Shown: piece by piece, positions 9,271 to 18,252 of the stretch
How positions within the stretch are numbered: the stretch's first letter is position 1
How the letters are laid out: each line of letters begins with the position of its first letter
Assembly: GCA_001887945.1 (NCBI GenBank)
Contig: LDOQ01000258.1
Span: 1 to 35,297 of the forward strand
Length of the DNA: 35,297 nucleotides
Source of the DNA: Spraguea lophii
Taxonomy: Eukaryota > Microsporidia > Spragueidae
Direction: 5' to 3'
The notes under the pieces: generated by a model
What the model saw: only the letters and a program-made list of their open reading frames with translations
What the model was told of the DNA's origin: nothing
The model's database searches: none
Made by a program: the position numbers and the translations under genes

Positions 9271-9471
9271 TTAGAATACCAATATTAATTTATCATTTGT
9301 ATTAAAATATTTGTATTTACTTTTAAATAAATTCAATAATTTTATTTATCTTCTAAAATTACTTTTAAATAACAATCTTATATTTATTTTTTAAAATACT
9401 AACTTTGTTTAACACAAAAGTTATTTTAATTATATTAGAATATTATTTATTATTATAAATATTATAAATTT

Positions 9472-9780
9472 TTACATAGGATATTTGCATTCTACGATTT
9501 TTGATATTTTTTTATTGCAAATGAGACATTCTTCTAAAAATTTATGTTTTTGTGATTGAGAAAAGAAACATCCACATGGAATAGAAATTGCACCATTTTT
9601 TATAATGTTATTAGTTAATGGACATATAATAAATCCATTAGAATCAACTTCGTAATTTAAAAGATATGTGTTTAACATTGATGATGTAAATATTCCATTG
9701 GAATCTATTCTTACTCTGCATTTAGTAAGAGTGGGTAAAATTTCATTGAAGTGTTTTACAGTATTAAAACATTTTTTCAT
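9472..9780 (-). CDS. Small Rtf2-type RING-like zinc-finger protein
   Basis: A 102-residue protein. The C-terminal half reads FIICPLTNNIIKNGAISIPC, then GCFFSQSQ and CLICNKKI. The pattern CPxTxxxxxNG..(V/I)..CGCxFS...CxxC is typical of the single-zinc RING-like fold of Rtf2, a fork-associated protein linked to replication termination and splicing, and more loosely of U-box/SP-RING proteins. The N-terminal ubiquitin-like part of Rtf2 is absent, so the chain is much shorter than the family (about 200-300 residues). Residues 1-45 are not recognised. The start is strongly supported: CCC sits directly against the ATG on the minus strand (CTCACCC-ATG). The role is inference from the fold. Confidence 0.65.
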   Translation of the reverse strand: MKKCFNTVKHFNEILPTLTKCRVRIDSNGIFTSSMLNTYLLNYEVDSNGFIICPLTNNIIKNGAISIPCGCFFSQSQKHKFLEECLICNKKISKIVECKYPM

Positions 9781-10264
9781 GGGTGAGAATAAGGGAAAAA
9801 TAATATAAAAATTATTAAGATATTCTAAAACTGTGAGACTTTGCCTCGTGGAGTTTTATGTGATTTTTGGCTTTGATTATTCCAAAAAGTATTATTAAAA
9901 GACGCTGCAATTATGAATAAACTTCAATTATACTTAATATTTCATTCTCTACGTAATATTATCCTATGCGTATAATATTAGTGTATTGCAAAAAATATTT
10001 AATTGAAAAAAAGATGAATTTAGCGAATGTTAAAGAGAAGGATGGATATATTTATATTTTTTTTAAAAATTAAAATAAAATTATCAAAAATACTAGAAGT
10101 CATATATAAGTGGATGCAAAAAAAAGCATAAAATAGATAATAAAGAGACATTCATATGTTTATAAAAGAATAACTATAACAATATATTATTCTAATATCT
10201 AATTAATAAAGATTGACAATAACAAAATAGGTGGTAATAATAAATAAGTCAAAATAAATGAAAA
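9781..10264. other. AT-rich intergenic region
   Basis: No open frame with a CCC-type start and no RNA-like fold seen. It grades into the transposase relic zone. Confidence 0.45.
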
Positions 10265-10640
10265 TGTTTTAACAACAAGAAACTGTAATGGTAATGGTTA
10301 ATGAAGACAATACGAGCTATCGGCGAAGTAGAAAAGTATTCTGATAATATATTTTTTGTTTGCTACAAAATCACGAAATTCTAATTTCTTAAGAATTATT
10401 ATAAAAAATATGTTAAATACATATCTATAATTATGGTAGATTACTATAAGGGATACAAAAATCGCAAATCGTTGAATAGACAACACTCCAAAGGGAATCA
10501 TTGAAAAAAATATAATTCCTACAAATAATCAAATTCATATACAAAATATATAATATATTAGAACAAATAAACCCAATATAAAAAACTTCTTAGAAAAGTT
10601 CCAAATTAATTTTCTTTTCAAAAAAATTTGCAAAATTTAA
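10265..10640 (+). pseudogene. Relic of ISXO2-like (IS1595-type) transposase, C-terminal half
   Basis: Near 10385-10500 one frame reads YYKKYVKYISIIMVDYYKGY, then KNRKSLNRQHSKGNH. This fits the ISXO2-like block yI..gSiI.tD.w.gY..l....H..VNH, including the second catalytic Asp. After a stop, NQIHIQNI..IKNFLEKFQINF matches the HTxxIE..W...K tail. The first half is missing or unreadable. Multiple stops; inactive. Confidence 0.55.
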
Positions 10641-10879
10641 TTATAAAAATTGAATAATTTAAAGTTTATTGTGTGTTTGTTTTTTTTAATGGGATGAGAT
10701 AGACTAAGTCAATAATCTTCTTTTTATATTAGATTTAATTATGTTACAAAGTCTTTTTAGAAGAGAATAGATGACCAAGATTTAGTTGTAAAAGAAGGAT
10801 CGTGAACATAAAGAAAAAATATATTTTTTTCAAAATACTATATTTCATAAAATAGAGTTAATTTACTCTGAAGTAGTAG

Positions 10880-11460
10880 ATATTTTGTATAACTTTCCAT
10901 GTAAAAAGACATTTGCATATGCCTATAAAACGTTCCAAACACATGATAATATTCATTTATAAATTATTAAGAATAAATATTACATGTTTTGTGAACACAC
11001 ACTATAAGAAATTAGATGGCAATGGAATAATTGGCCACTTTGATAAAACATTTATCATATATAGATACAAAAATATAGGAAATGAACTAAGTTTAATACT
11101 GTGAAGATGGTATGTACCATAGATATATATACCAAAAAACAATGTTTCAAGTTTTTGCCATTGGAGTCATGACCGAATTTATAAATACTTTTCAATGATG
11201 TATATTATTCAGATTTGTAATCCATAAAAATTCACATGTGTCATATAATACTCTTATAAATCTTGGATTCGTATATTTGTATATGGATTATAATAGAGAA
11301 TTAGTAAATACAAATAATATCCATACAAATTAGATTAAAGGTATTTGAAATCATTAAAAAAATTCAAAGCCATTTTGATTCTAATTGGTCAGGAGTAGAT
11401 AATCTTGATATGTTTCTGTCTGAATTTTGTTTAGGATATTCATTTGGTGATTAAGAGATA
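10880..11460 (+). pseudogene. Relic of ISXO2-like transposase
   Basis: At 11005-11100 the frame reads KKLDGNGIIGHFDKTFIIYRY and KNIGNEL, matching the family block (L/I)GG.G.IVEIDE..(I/F)..RKYN.GR around the first catalytic Asp. At 11255-11340 another frame gives INLGFVYLYMDYNRELVNTN, then NIHTN, and after stops IKGI*NH*KNSKP, which corresponds to HTNTIEG.W...K. Several stops and shifts separate these blocks, so it is inactive. A 63-residue open stretch inside it is only a fragment of this relic. Confidence 0.7.
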
Positions 11461-12554
11461 ACAAAAACTTTTTTTTTAAAAGACAAAAGTTTTAGAATCA
11501 AACAGGGAAAACGGGAACTAATTAAAAAACTAGCTATTTTAAATTTTTTTATTTAATGAAGCGTATTTTCTTAAATGCAATAATAATTTTTTAATGTATT
11601 TTTATATAGATTATTTTTAATTATTGAATTTGAAAAATACATTTTTGGTTCATTTATTAACTTTTAATAAAATATATATTTACCATTATTTCAAAGTTTT
11701 ATTTTCATTGAAATCATACGATATATTTAACGTAGTCAATTATAAAACTCATTTCTTTAAAAAGTTTTATTCATTTTTATATATTTCCTTTATTTGTCAT
11801 ATATTTTAAATATAAAATAAAATTAAAAATTTTTATTCTTTCATAAAATACATCTAATCTTTACAAAAGCTCTACAAACAGCATTAAATATTATAAAAAT
11901 TACAATTATAAGGAAAAAGTCGTGTATTCTCTTTTGTTATTTTAATATTTATTGATTTTTTTTTTAAAAAATTATAAAATTTTTTCTTTTCGACTATATA
12001 AAAATTATTATGAATATTCTATTGAATAATACTTTTAATTATTCCTATTAGCTTAATTATTACTAGATTTACTATTTATAGTACTTTATTGTATTTTTCA
12101 TAAAAATTTTTTGTTTTGATATATGTCAAAATCCTAGATTTTAAGAATATTGTAAACAAATAAAAAAAACACCAAATAAAAGTTTTAATTAACATACATA
12201 TGTAAAATTACATATTAAAAATTTTTTCAAAAGAGAAAATTTTTTAAAAAATTGTATTTTTATAAAAATACATTATTTTATAGCATAGAAAGGTTCATTT
12301 TAGCTCTAAAAAAATTTAAATTATTTCTGAGTCAAAACTCTTGAAAAATTTAAATCATTATAATAATAAATAGAAATTATATTAATTTACCATTTTTGTA
12401 GAATTACAAACATGTGGTTATTTTTGTTTTATGCAAATATTTTTTCCTCCTTCTTTTATTCCCTTAAAAATTATTAAATATCAATTTTGACATATTTGAT
12501 TTTTTTTAAAAAATCATTAATATATATATATGAAAACATTGGGATGGGTCATAG
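11461..12554. other. AT-rich region without genes, upstream of forkhead gene
   Basis: About 1.1 kb of very AT-rich sequence with long A and T runs. A 61-residue frame near 11,624 starts with TTG, lacks any start motif and is low-complexity Phe/Tyr/Ile; I reject it. The last bases before the forkhead gene carry GGGATGGGTC, a GGG-type start motif. Confidence 0.5.
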
Positions 12555-13538
12555 ATGGAATACTCTAGTACAATACAAGATGTTTTAGAAGCTTTTTATT
12601 TATTAAGTAGAGCATACGAACCAAGAACATTTCAAACCTCTATAGTATGTGAACTTATTGGGGAAAATTGGGAATATTATGTGACGAGAAGTATTTTCAC
12701 ATTATCAGATATGAATTCTCATCTATTATTCAAATATTGTAGTAAAGAAAAGTTTTGGGTAGTATTAGTTAATGGAGAATCGAAAATTGGAAATGAAAAA
12801 GTAAGTCATGGATTACATATTCTTAAAGACAATGTTCAGATTCAATGTGGTTCTATAAATTTTGTTTTTAGGGATTTGAATAGATCGAAGAAGGGGTATC
12901 AAAAGATTATAATGTCTGCAATTCTGTCGAAAAAAAACAAGAAAATATCATTGTCTGCCATATACGATTTTTTTATTGAAAACGAAAAGTACAAAGACGA
13001 AGATAGCAAGTCCTGGAAAAATAGTATAAGATGTAATCTCTCACAATCTAATTTATTCGTTAAAGTCGCTAGAGATAGAACTGAACCATCAGGAAAAGGA
13101 AGTTTGTGGACAATTAATCAAAGATTTTTGGGGGATTTCGAACAAAATCTCAAAAATAAGTTAATAAACGAGCGAAGCTATATAAATATTACTCATCTAA
13201 GTAAAGAAGATTTATATAATACAAAAAAATATTGTAACACAGAAGTTGACGATAGTATTCAATATCCAAAGGACAACTCAGTTGCACCAAACGAACCTTA
13301 CAAACAAGTTTATTCATACGAAGAAAATAAATATGATACTTATAATGGACATTATTCAAGAAAACAAAATAAAAAGGATAAGAATGTACTTAAGACCCCT
13401 GAGAATTTTAAAAACCCAATGAATAAAAAATGTTTAAAAAACAAACATTCCATTCGTAAAGTATCTGGTCGTTCGATGAGTTATACGAAACACTTTAATG
13501 AAGAACATGACGATTTTACCAGTGGAAAGTATTACTAA
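12555..13538 (+). CDS. Forkhead transcription factor with N-terminal FHA-like region
   Basis: A 327-residue protein. Residues ~22-107 resemble a degenerate forkhead-associated (FHA) beta sandwich, with GENWEYYVTRS, then LLFKYCSKEKFWVVLVNGES, then IQCGSINFVFRD. This FHA-then-forkhead order is that of yeast Fkh1/Fkh2 and Fhl1. Residues ~113-192 are a forkhead winged helix: helix 1 IIMSAILSKK, helix 2 LSAIYDFFIENE, recognition helix SWKNSIRCNLSQSNLFVKVA (152-171), and wing SGKGSLWTI. The usual motif is NSIRHNLS; here the base-contacting His is Cys. The remainder is basic, Asn/Lys-rich and probably disordered. It should bind DNA in the nucleus and may control cell-cycle or ribosomal-protein genes, which is inferred from family members. 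The start codon follows GGG-rich sequence (GGGATGGGTCATAG-ATG). Confidence 0.88.
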   Translation: MEYSSTIQDVLEAFYLLSRAYEPRTFQTSIVCELIGENWEYYVTRSIFTLSDMNSHLLFKYCSKEKFWVVLVNGESKIGNEKVSHGLHILKDNVQIQCGSINFVFRDLNRSKKGYQKIIMSAILSKKNKKISLSAIYDFFIENEKYKDEDSKSWKNSIRCNLSQSNLFVKVARDRTEPSGKGSLWTINQRFLGDFEQNLKNKLINERSYINITHLSKEDLYNTKKYCNTEVDDSIQYPKDNSVAPNEPYKQVYSYEENKYDTYNGHYSRKQNKKDKNVLKTPENFKNPMNKKCLKNKHSIRKVSGRSMSYTKHFNEEHDDFTSGKYY

Positions 13539-14693
13539 AAACGATATGATTCGAAATATTATTAAAAATTTTCTTTTTAAAATTTTATTAAGAATTGCTC
13601 TAATAGGGAATAAAAAACAGACATACATGTTATCCCAAAATCGTTTTTGTTAGCTTTGTACTATTTTGTATTGGATAAATATTACAAAAGAAGAGTGGCA
13701 AATATTTAACATTCGATTTTTGACATCGTTATTATTTATTCAATAAAGTGTTATCCTAATGTATATTAAAGATAAAATATAATTAAGTCTCTAAAACAAT
13801 AATATATTATCAAATTTACATATTTTCGTTTAAATTTCGTTGGATTAAATAAAAGTTATTTTAAATATATTATTTACAATAAAACACATAACAATTGTTC
13901 GATTTCGGAGTTAATCCCAATAATTTGATTCATCCATAATTTCAGATTCAATAAAATCAATATGACAATATACTCAAAGAATAATATTAAAACACCGAAT
14001 ACATATTAAGTAATATTACTCAATAAGAACATATTGACCAAGAATAGTAATATAATCAATCAAATATATAGTATAATAATATATATAATATTTATTCGAA
14101 ACACATATATATTTTATATATGATTAATTTTTTTTCATAGCTTATTTCATTTCTAATAATAAAGTAACGAGATGACATATCATTTAACATTGTTTGAATA
14201 TAAAATTTTTCTAATAACGAGATAACCATTGTATATGATCTAGATTTACAATGTAAGTTTTTACAACCAATACTAATATTTATGTATAAACGTTTCATAC
14301 AAAGCCACATTTCTTTTTTGGTTAGAGTTGGGTTCTGATTGGTATTTTTTTATCTATAAAGTTATGTCTAAGTTCAAATAATTTTTATTTGATACGGTAA
14401 AATCAAAAAAAAAAAATATATATTTTAAAATTTACTTATAAAATATCAAAATTTAATTTATTTGATAAAGATATATATATTATAACTTTTTATTTGATTA
14501 AAATTGTTATATAATCTAATCTCATTTTGTCTCATTTTGTATATTTTTACTTTTTATAGCAAATATATAAATTATAGATTTTCTAAAATTATAAATAGTT
14601 AACAATTAATAGTTAAATGAATGAAGTTTTATTTTTTTTTTCAAAAAAACCTGTTTCTTTGTTATGATACAAAGAATAATTGCTGAAAATTTT
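13539..14693. other. AT-rich intergenic region with one doubtful small ORF
   Basis: No confident gene. A 72-residue minus-strand frame (14,092-14,310, MWLCMKRLYINISIGCKNLH...) has a CCC about 20 bases before its ATG, which is farther than in the accepted genes, and no recognisable domain; probability of being real is perhaps 0.15. The rest is A/T-run rich. Confidence 0.45.
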
Positions 14694-15187
14694 GTTGCCG
14701 GTTGGTTTTGTGGTCGTGGAATGGCAACCAAAATTTAAGCCTGGCAGGTTCGAATCCTCCTTGATTCATAAGAATTTTCAAAAAAACGAAGAAAATAATA
14801 AAGGAGAAAAGTGAAAAGGTTGTTGAGCAAGTTAGAGTTCGGTAATGGAGCATTGGCGATGCTTGGACGACGGTCCTACTATTAAATTAAAGTAGCGTTT
14901 AATTGGTGTATTTGTAATCCCTGTATTGGTTTGTGACTCGGCCAATATTATACTAAGAGAGAGATTGGGGATTCCTAAAAAGCTTGAGGAGGCGGTAACA
15001 TGTATCATACATAAAACCGCAACGTTTGGAGCATAAGGTAAGATGAGATTAATGTATATATGTAGCGAAACCAGTTAGTACAAGTTTAAAAAGCGCTTAC
15101 AAATTCATGGTCATAGACCGTGATAAGCCGCAATTGGCCAAGAATTTCTATAAATAGAAGTTTCATTAATAAAAAAAACGAAAAAAA
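14694..15187 (+). mobile_element. tRNA-derived SINE, copy 1 (diverged)
   Basis: This copy aligns along its whole length with copies 2 and 3. It has a tRNA-like head with a perfect B box GGTTCGAATCC at 14747-14757 and a degenerate A box at about 14703-14713. A purine-rich linker follows (about 14775-14825), then a GC-richer body including TAAGGTAAGATGAGATTAAT and GTAGCGAAACCAGTTAGTAC. The tail reads GAAGTTTCATTAAT followed by A-runs (15171-15187). It differs from the other two copies at many positions and I see no clear target-site duplication, so it is the oldest of the three. No protein is encoded. Confidence 0.8.
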
Positions 15188-15336
15188 TATAATTTAAATA
15201 ATTAATTTTTTCATTAATGATTTAAATTTTATCTTTAAAATTTTTTAGTTACGATTTCTATTTTGAACAATTTTTTTCTATTTAAAAGAAAATTTATTTG
15301 TTTATGCATATTTAACAAAATTTATAGACTACCCTT

Positions 15337-16812
15337 ATGTTAGTAATAAATCAAATACAAAGATCTTGGATGTCTAGAAATTATACAAGCTGTATTTTTA
15401 CAACATCCTTACTATGTGAAAAAGAACCACAATACAAAGTTATCTTGGGTGTGATGTTGTTTGAGAATAAAGAATATTATAGATGTATAGATCTTTTAAA
15501 GAAAATAGAAACAACAACAGCAAAGTATTACTTAGGATTATGCTATATGAAAATAAAAAATTACACTGAGGCTCTTTTATCTTTGCTTTCGATTGCAGAG
15601 AAATTTGTTCCTGAAGACAATAAATTTAATACGTATTGGGATAACTATTTAATAACTTATACCGATTTGAATCAAGTATACGAAATGATAGGAAAAATAC
15701 AAACAGCTGGAGCCCAGAGAGAAGATGCTATTCGATGGTTTAAAAGAGCATTTGAAATATTTCCATCTTATTACACAGCAATAAATCTTTTTGAAGAAGG
15801 TATAGCTATTGATAAATTAGAAACAAAACAAGTTATTAAATTATTAAAAGAAAATCAAGAACCTAAAATAAAAAGACAAAAAGAATATCTTATAGATGTA
15901 ATAATAGATTTTTTTAAAGATATAAATAATTTCTATATAACCTTACAACCTTTGATTTTAGAGAAATATTGGAGAAGTTTTTATGGTCATGGAATGTATT
16001 TTCTTAGCGCAGCAGCAAAAATTTATTTAGAAAGAGGAGAAATAGAAAACTCAATTAAATTATTTCAGATGATAAGAGAAAAAACAACATCATTTATCCA
16101 TAACATTGATGTTTATTCTACAGCTTTATGGAATAAAAGAAATACAGGTATATTAGCTGCACTTTCAAAAGAACTTTACATGAAGGATAAATACAACCAT
16201 GTTACTTATGTTGTTATGGGTAATTATTTCAGTTCCTTTGAGGATCGTACAAGAGCAGAAATATGTTTTAACAGAGCGTTGTCTTTAAAAAGAACTCATC
16301 ATACACATTCTCTTCTAGGACATGAATATATTCTTAAAGATCAATATACTCAAGCTATAAATAATTTTTTATCTTCTTTAAAATTTAGATTAAAAAATCA
16401 TAGTGCTTATTTTGGTCTTGGAATTTCCCATGCAAAAATAGAAAAACTAGAAAATTCAAAACATTTTTATGAAAAAGGTGTTAAAAGCTCACCCGACAAT
16501 TTCTTTTTGAAATACCATTATCTTCAATTTTTGAACACCATTAAAGATTACAACAGAGGTAAGAAATTTGTAAAACAAGAAATATGTGATTTACAAGATA
16601 TTATAACAGAATTAAAAAATTATAAAGAAAAAAGAACAGAAGCACAAGAACTTTTTTTCTTAGAAATAATAGATTTATTTATAGATGAAAGAAAGCCTGA
16701 AAATGGAGTAGAAACACTTAAACTGATAAAAATGCGAACACCTAATTTTTATGTAAAGAAAATATTGGTTGAAGAAGCTATGGAATGTAAAATACAAGAA
16801 ACTTTAAAATAA
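15337..16812 (+). CDS. APC/C TPR subunit, Cdc27/APC3-like (Cdc23/APC8 possible)
   Basis: A 491-residue TPR protein of the anaphase-promoting complex, the ubiquitin ligase that triggers anaphase in the nucleus. The N-terminal part (W-M-S-R-N-Y..CIFTTSLLCEKEP, then KYYLGLCYMKIKNYTEALLS) looks like the Cdc27 dimerisation TPRs. The diagnostic central block is NIDVYSTALWNKRNTGILAA (about 260-279), then LSKELY, VVMGNYFSSFEDRTRAEICF, and HSLLGHEYILKDQYTQAINN, YFGLGISHAKIEKLENS. YSTALW favours Cdc27 (YSTxLWHL), whereas DKYNHVTYVVMGNYFS resembles Cdc23, so the paralogue is not fully settled. It is shorter than yeast Cdc27 (758 residues) because the disordered middle is missing, as is common in reduced microsporidian proteins. 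The start follows CCC closely (TACCCTT-ATG). Confidence 0.78.
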   Translation: MLVINQIQRSWMSRNYTSCIFTTSLLCEKEPQYKVILGVMLFENKEYYRCIDLLKKIETTTAKYYLGLCYMKIKNYTEALLSLLSIAEKFVPEDNKFNTYWDNYLITYTDLNQVYEMIGKIQTAGAQREDAIRWFKRAFEIFPSYYTAINLFEEGIAIDKLETKQVIKLLKENQEPKIKRQKEYLIDVIIDFFKDINNFYITLQPLILEKYWRSFYGHGMYFLSAAAKIYLERGEIENSIKLFQMIREKTTSFIHNIDVYSTALWNKRNTGILAALSKELYMKDKYNHVTYVVMGNYFSSFEDRTRAEICFNRALSLKRTHHTHSLLGHEYILKDQYTQAINNFLSSLKFRLKNHSAYFGLGISHAKIEKLENSKHFYEKGVKSSPDNFFLKYHYLQFLNTIKDYNRGKKFVKQEICDLQDIITELKNYKEKRTEAQELFFLEIIDLFIDERKPENGVETLKLIKMRTPNFYVKKILVEEAMECKIQETLK

Positions 16813-17155
16813 AAAAATAAATCTTAATACAGAAATAATTCTTCATTGGTTCAAAATTATTGTTTCATGATTTTTTTCTTTTAAAATACCACATATAAAA
16901 AATAGACAAAGATTTTAATAATAAACGGGAGAAATGTTTTATCTTCTTCTAATAGAAAAGATCAATACCTAATAAAAACCAGTAATTTTAAAGTAAAAAA
17001 AGAAACAAATGAAATTAGCAAAAGTTTAGTAATAGGTAAATAATAAATGATTTTTTTCACTCAGATATAAAACAACAAAGAAATTAAAAAATACGACGTA
17101 TAAAAATATTATATAATAAAATATTTTCTATAAAAAATTCAGTAAAGAATTTATT
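16813..17155. other. Intergenic region between convergent genes
   Basis: About 340 bases of AT-rich spacer; nothing recognisable. Confidence 0.5.
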
Positions 17156-17587
17156 TTATTTATCTACACGATACATAACCATTTCCACTCCTTTTCTTTC
17201 AAACCCACATTTCTCATAAAATTTAACCTTATTTTCATCACAACATAATACAATTTTATAAACATTATTACTCTTAGCATACTCTACTAATTTTTCTATT
17301 ATCTTTTTTCCTATGCCTCTTCCTCTATATTTTCCTCTTACGACTATATCTTCTATATATGCTTTAGTACCTAAATTTCTTATAAACTTTGGTTCAAAGA
17401 ATACTGTCCCTGCACCCACAACTACATTGTTTTCTTCTGCAACTATAATATATATTTCTTTATATTTTATTTTATTATATCTTTTAAGAAATGCTTCTTC
17501 TGAAATATCTCCTACTTCAGTTAACTCTTTAAGACATTCAACAAATCCTTTTTTATAATCTTCTAATTCTAATTCCCTGAGTAACAT
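17156..17587 (-). CDS. GNA1: Glucosamine 6-phosphate N-acetyltransferase
   Basis: A 143-residue GNAT-fold enzyme, close to the usual length (about 150-160). It transfers acetyl from acetyl-CoA to glucosamine 6-phosphate, giving GlcNAc-6-P on the way to UDP-GlcNAc, which feeds chitin of the spore wall and glycosylation. The GNAT motif A is YIEDIVVRGKYRGRGIGKKI (77-96) with the pyrophosphate-binding RGRGIG. Motif B is KIVLCCDENKVKFYEKCGFE (111-130), which in yeast Gna1 includes the C-D-E-x-N-V-x-F-Y-E-K-C-G-F signature. The last strand VEMVMYRV completes the dimer interface. The start codon is preceded by TTATCCTT, a weaker form of the CCC motif. Confidence 0.95.
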   Translation of the reverse strand: MLLRELELEDYKKGFVECLKELTEVGDISEEAFLKRYNKIKYKEIYIIVAEENNVVVGAGTVFFEPKFIRNLGTKAYIEDIVVRGKYRGRGIGKKIIEKLVEYAKSNNVYKIVLCCDENKVKFYEKCGFERKGVEMVMYRVDK

Positions 17588-17805
17588 AAGGATAATAAAA
17601 ATAAAATATTTGAAATTATAAACACCAATAAGATTTTATTATTATGACATTTTATTTTAAATATAAAAAAAAGATTATAGTTTTTCTTATTTATTTATTT
17701 TATTTTACAATTTTCTTAATTAATGTATTTTATATATGTAATACATCTATGTTATTTTATTAAATACATGATACATTGTTATATTATATGATTGAAACAG
17801 TATAA

Positions 17806-17879
17806 GCTTCCATAGCTCAGTCGGTTAGAGCACAGTGCTAATAACGCTGGGGTCCTGGGTTCGAATCCCAGTGGAAGCA
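17806..17879 (+). tRNA. trnI(AAU): tRNA-Ile (AAT)
   Basis: A full cloverleaf: acceptor GCTTCCA with TGGAAGC, D arm GCTC..GAGC, anticodon stem CAGTG/CGCTG with loop CTAATAA and anticodon AAT, T arm CTGGG-TTCGAAT-CCCAG, discriminator A. A and B boxes are canonical. No intron; CCA is not encoded. Confidence 0.96.
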
Positions 17880-17885
17880 TTTTTT
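17880..17885 (+). terminator. Pol III T-run terminator of tRNA-Ile
   Basis: Six T directly after the discriminator base. Confidence 0.8.
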
Positions 17886-18252
17886 GAAAATTTTTATTTA
17901 TAATTATTTAAAACTAGATTTATGTTTATATTACAAAGTTCTACTTTTTTATATTTATTTCTTTTTAGTTATTTAATTAGATAAATTGGTACTTTTAAAA
18001 TATTTATTTTTAGAAGAACAATTACGTATTTCAACATTATCTAAATACTTAATTACGTTAATATTTTATTTTAAATAAATATTAATTACTAGTATTATAT
18101 TATGGAATATATATAAATAAAAATCAATTATGTGTAATTAGATATTATATATCTGTTTTTGAAGTTTATATAATGATAGAGCTAATACCTATTATACGCA
18201 CATAATATAAAAAATAAAAAAGATTTTAGAATATGTATAATTAAAAGTAAAA
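17886..18252. other. AT-rich spacer after tRNA-Ile
   Basis: About 370 bases with no coding or RNA signal. Confidence 0.5.

Noticed and set aside
10298..10501. 67-residue minus-strand frame
   Set aside because: The plus strand of the same stretch carries ISXO2-like transposase motifs, so this is antisense to a relic.
11624..11809. 61-residue Phe/Tyr-rich frame
   Set aside because: TTG start in a relic zone, composition explained by T-runs.
14092..14310. 72-residue minus-strand frame
   Set aside because: No domain; CCC is too far from its ATG compared with accepted genes. Kept only as a remark.
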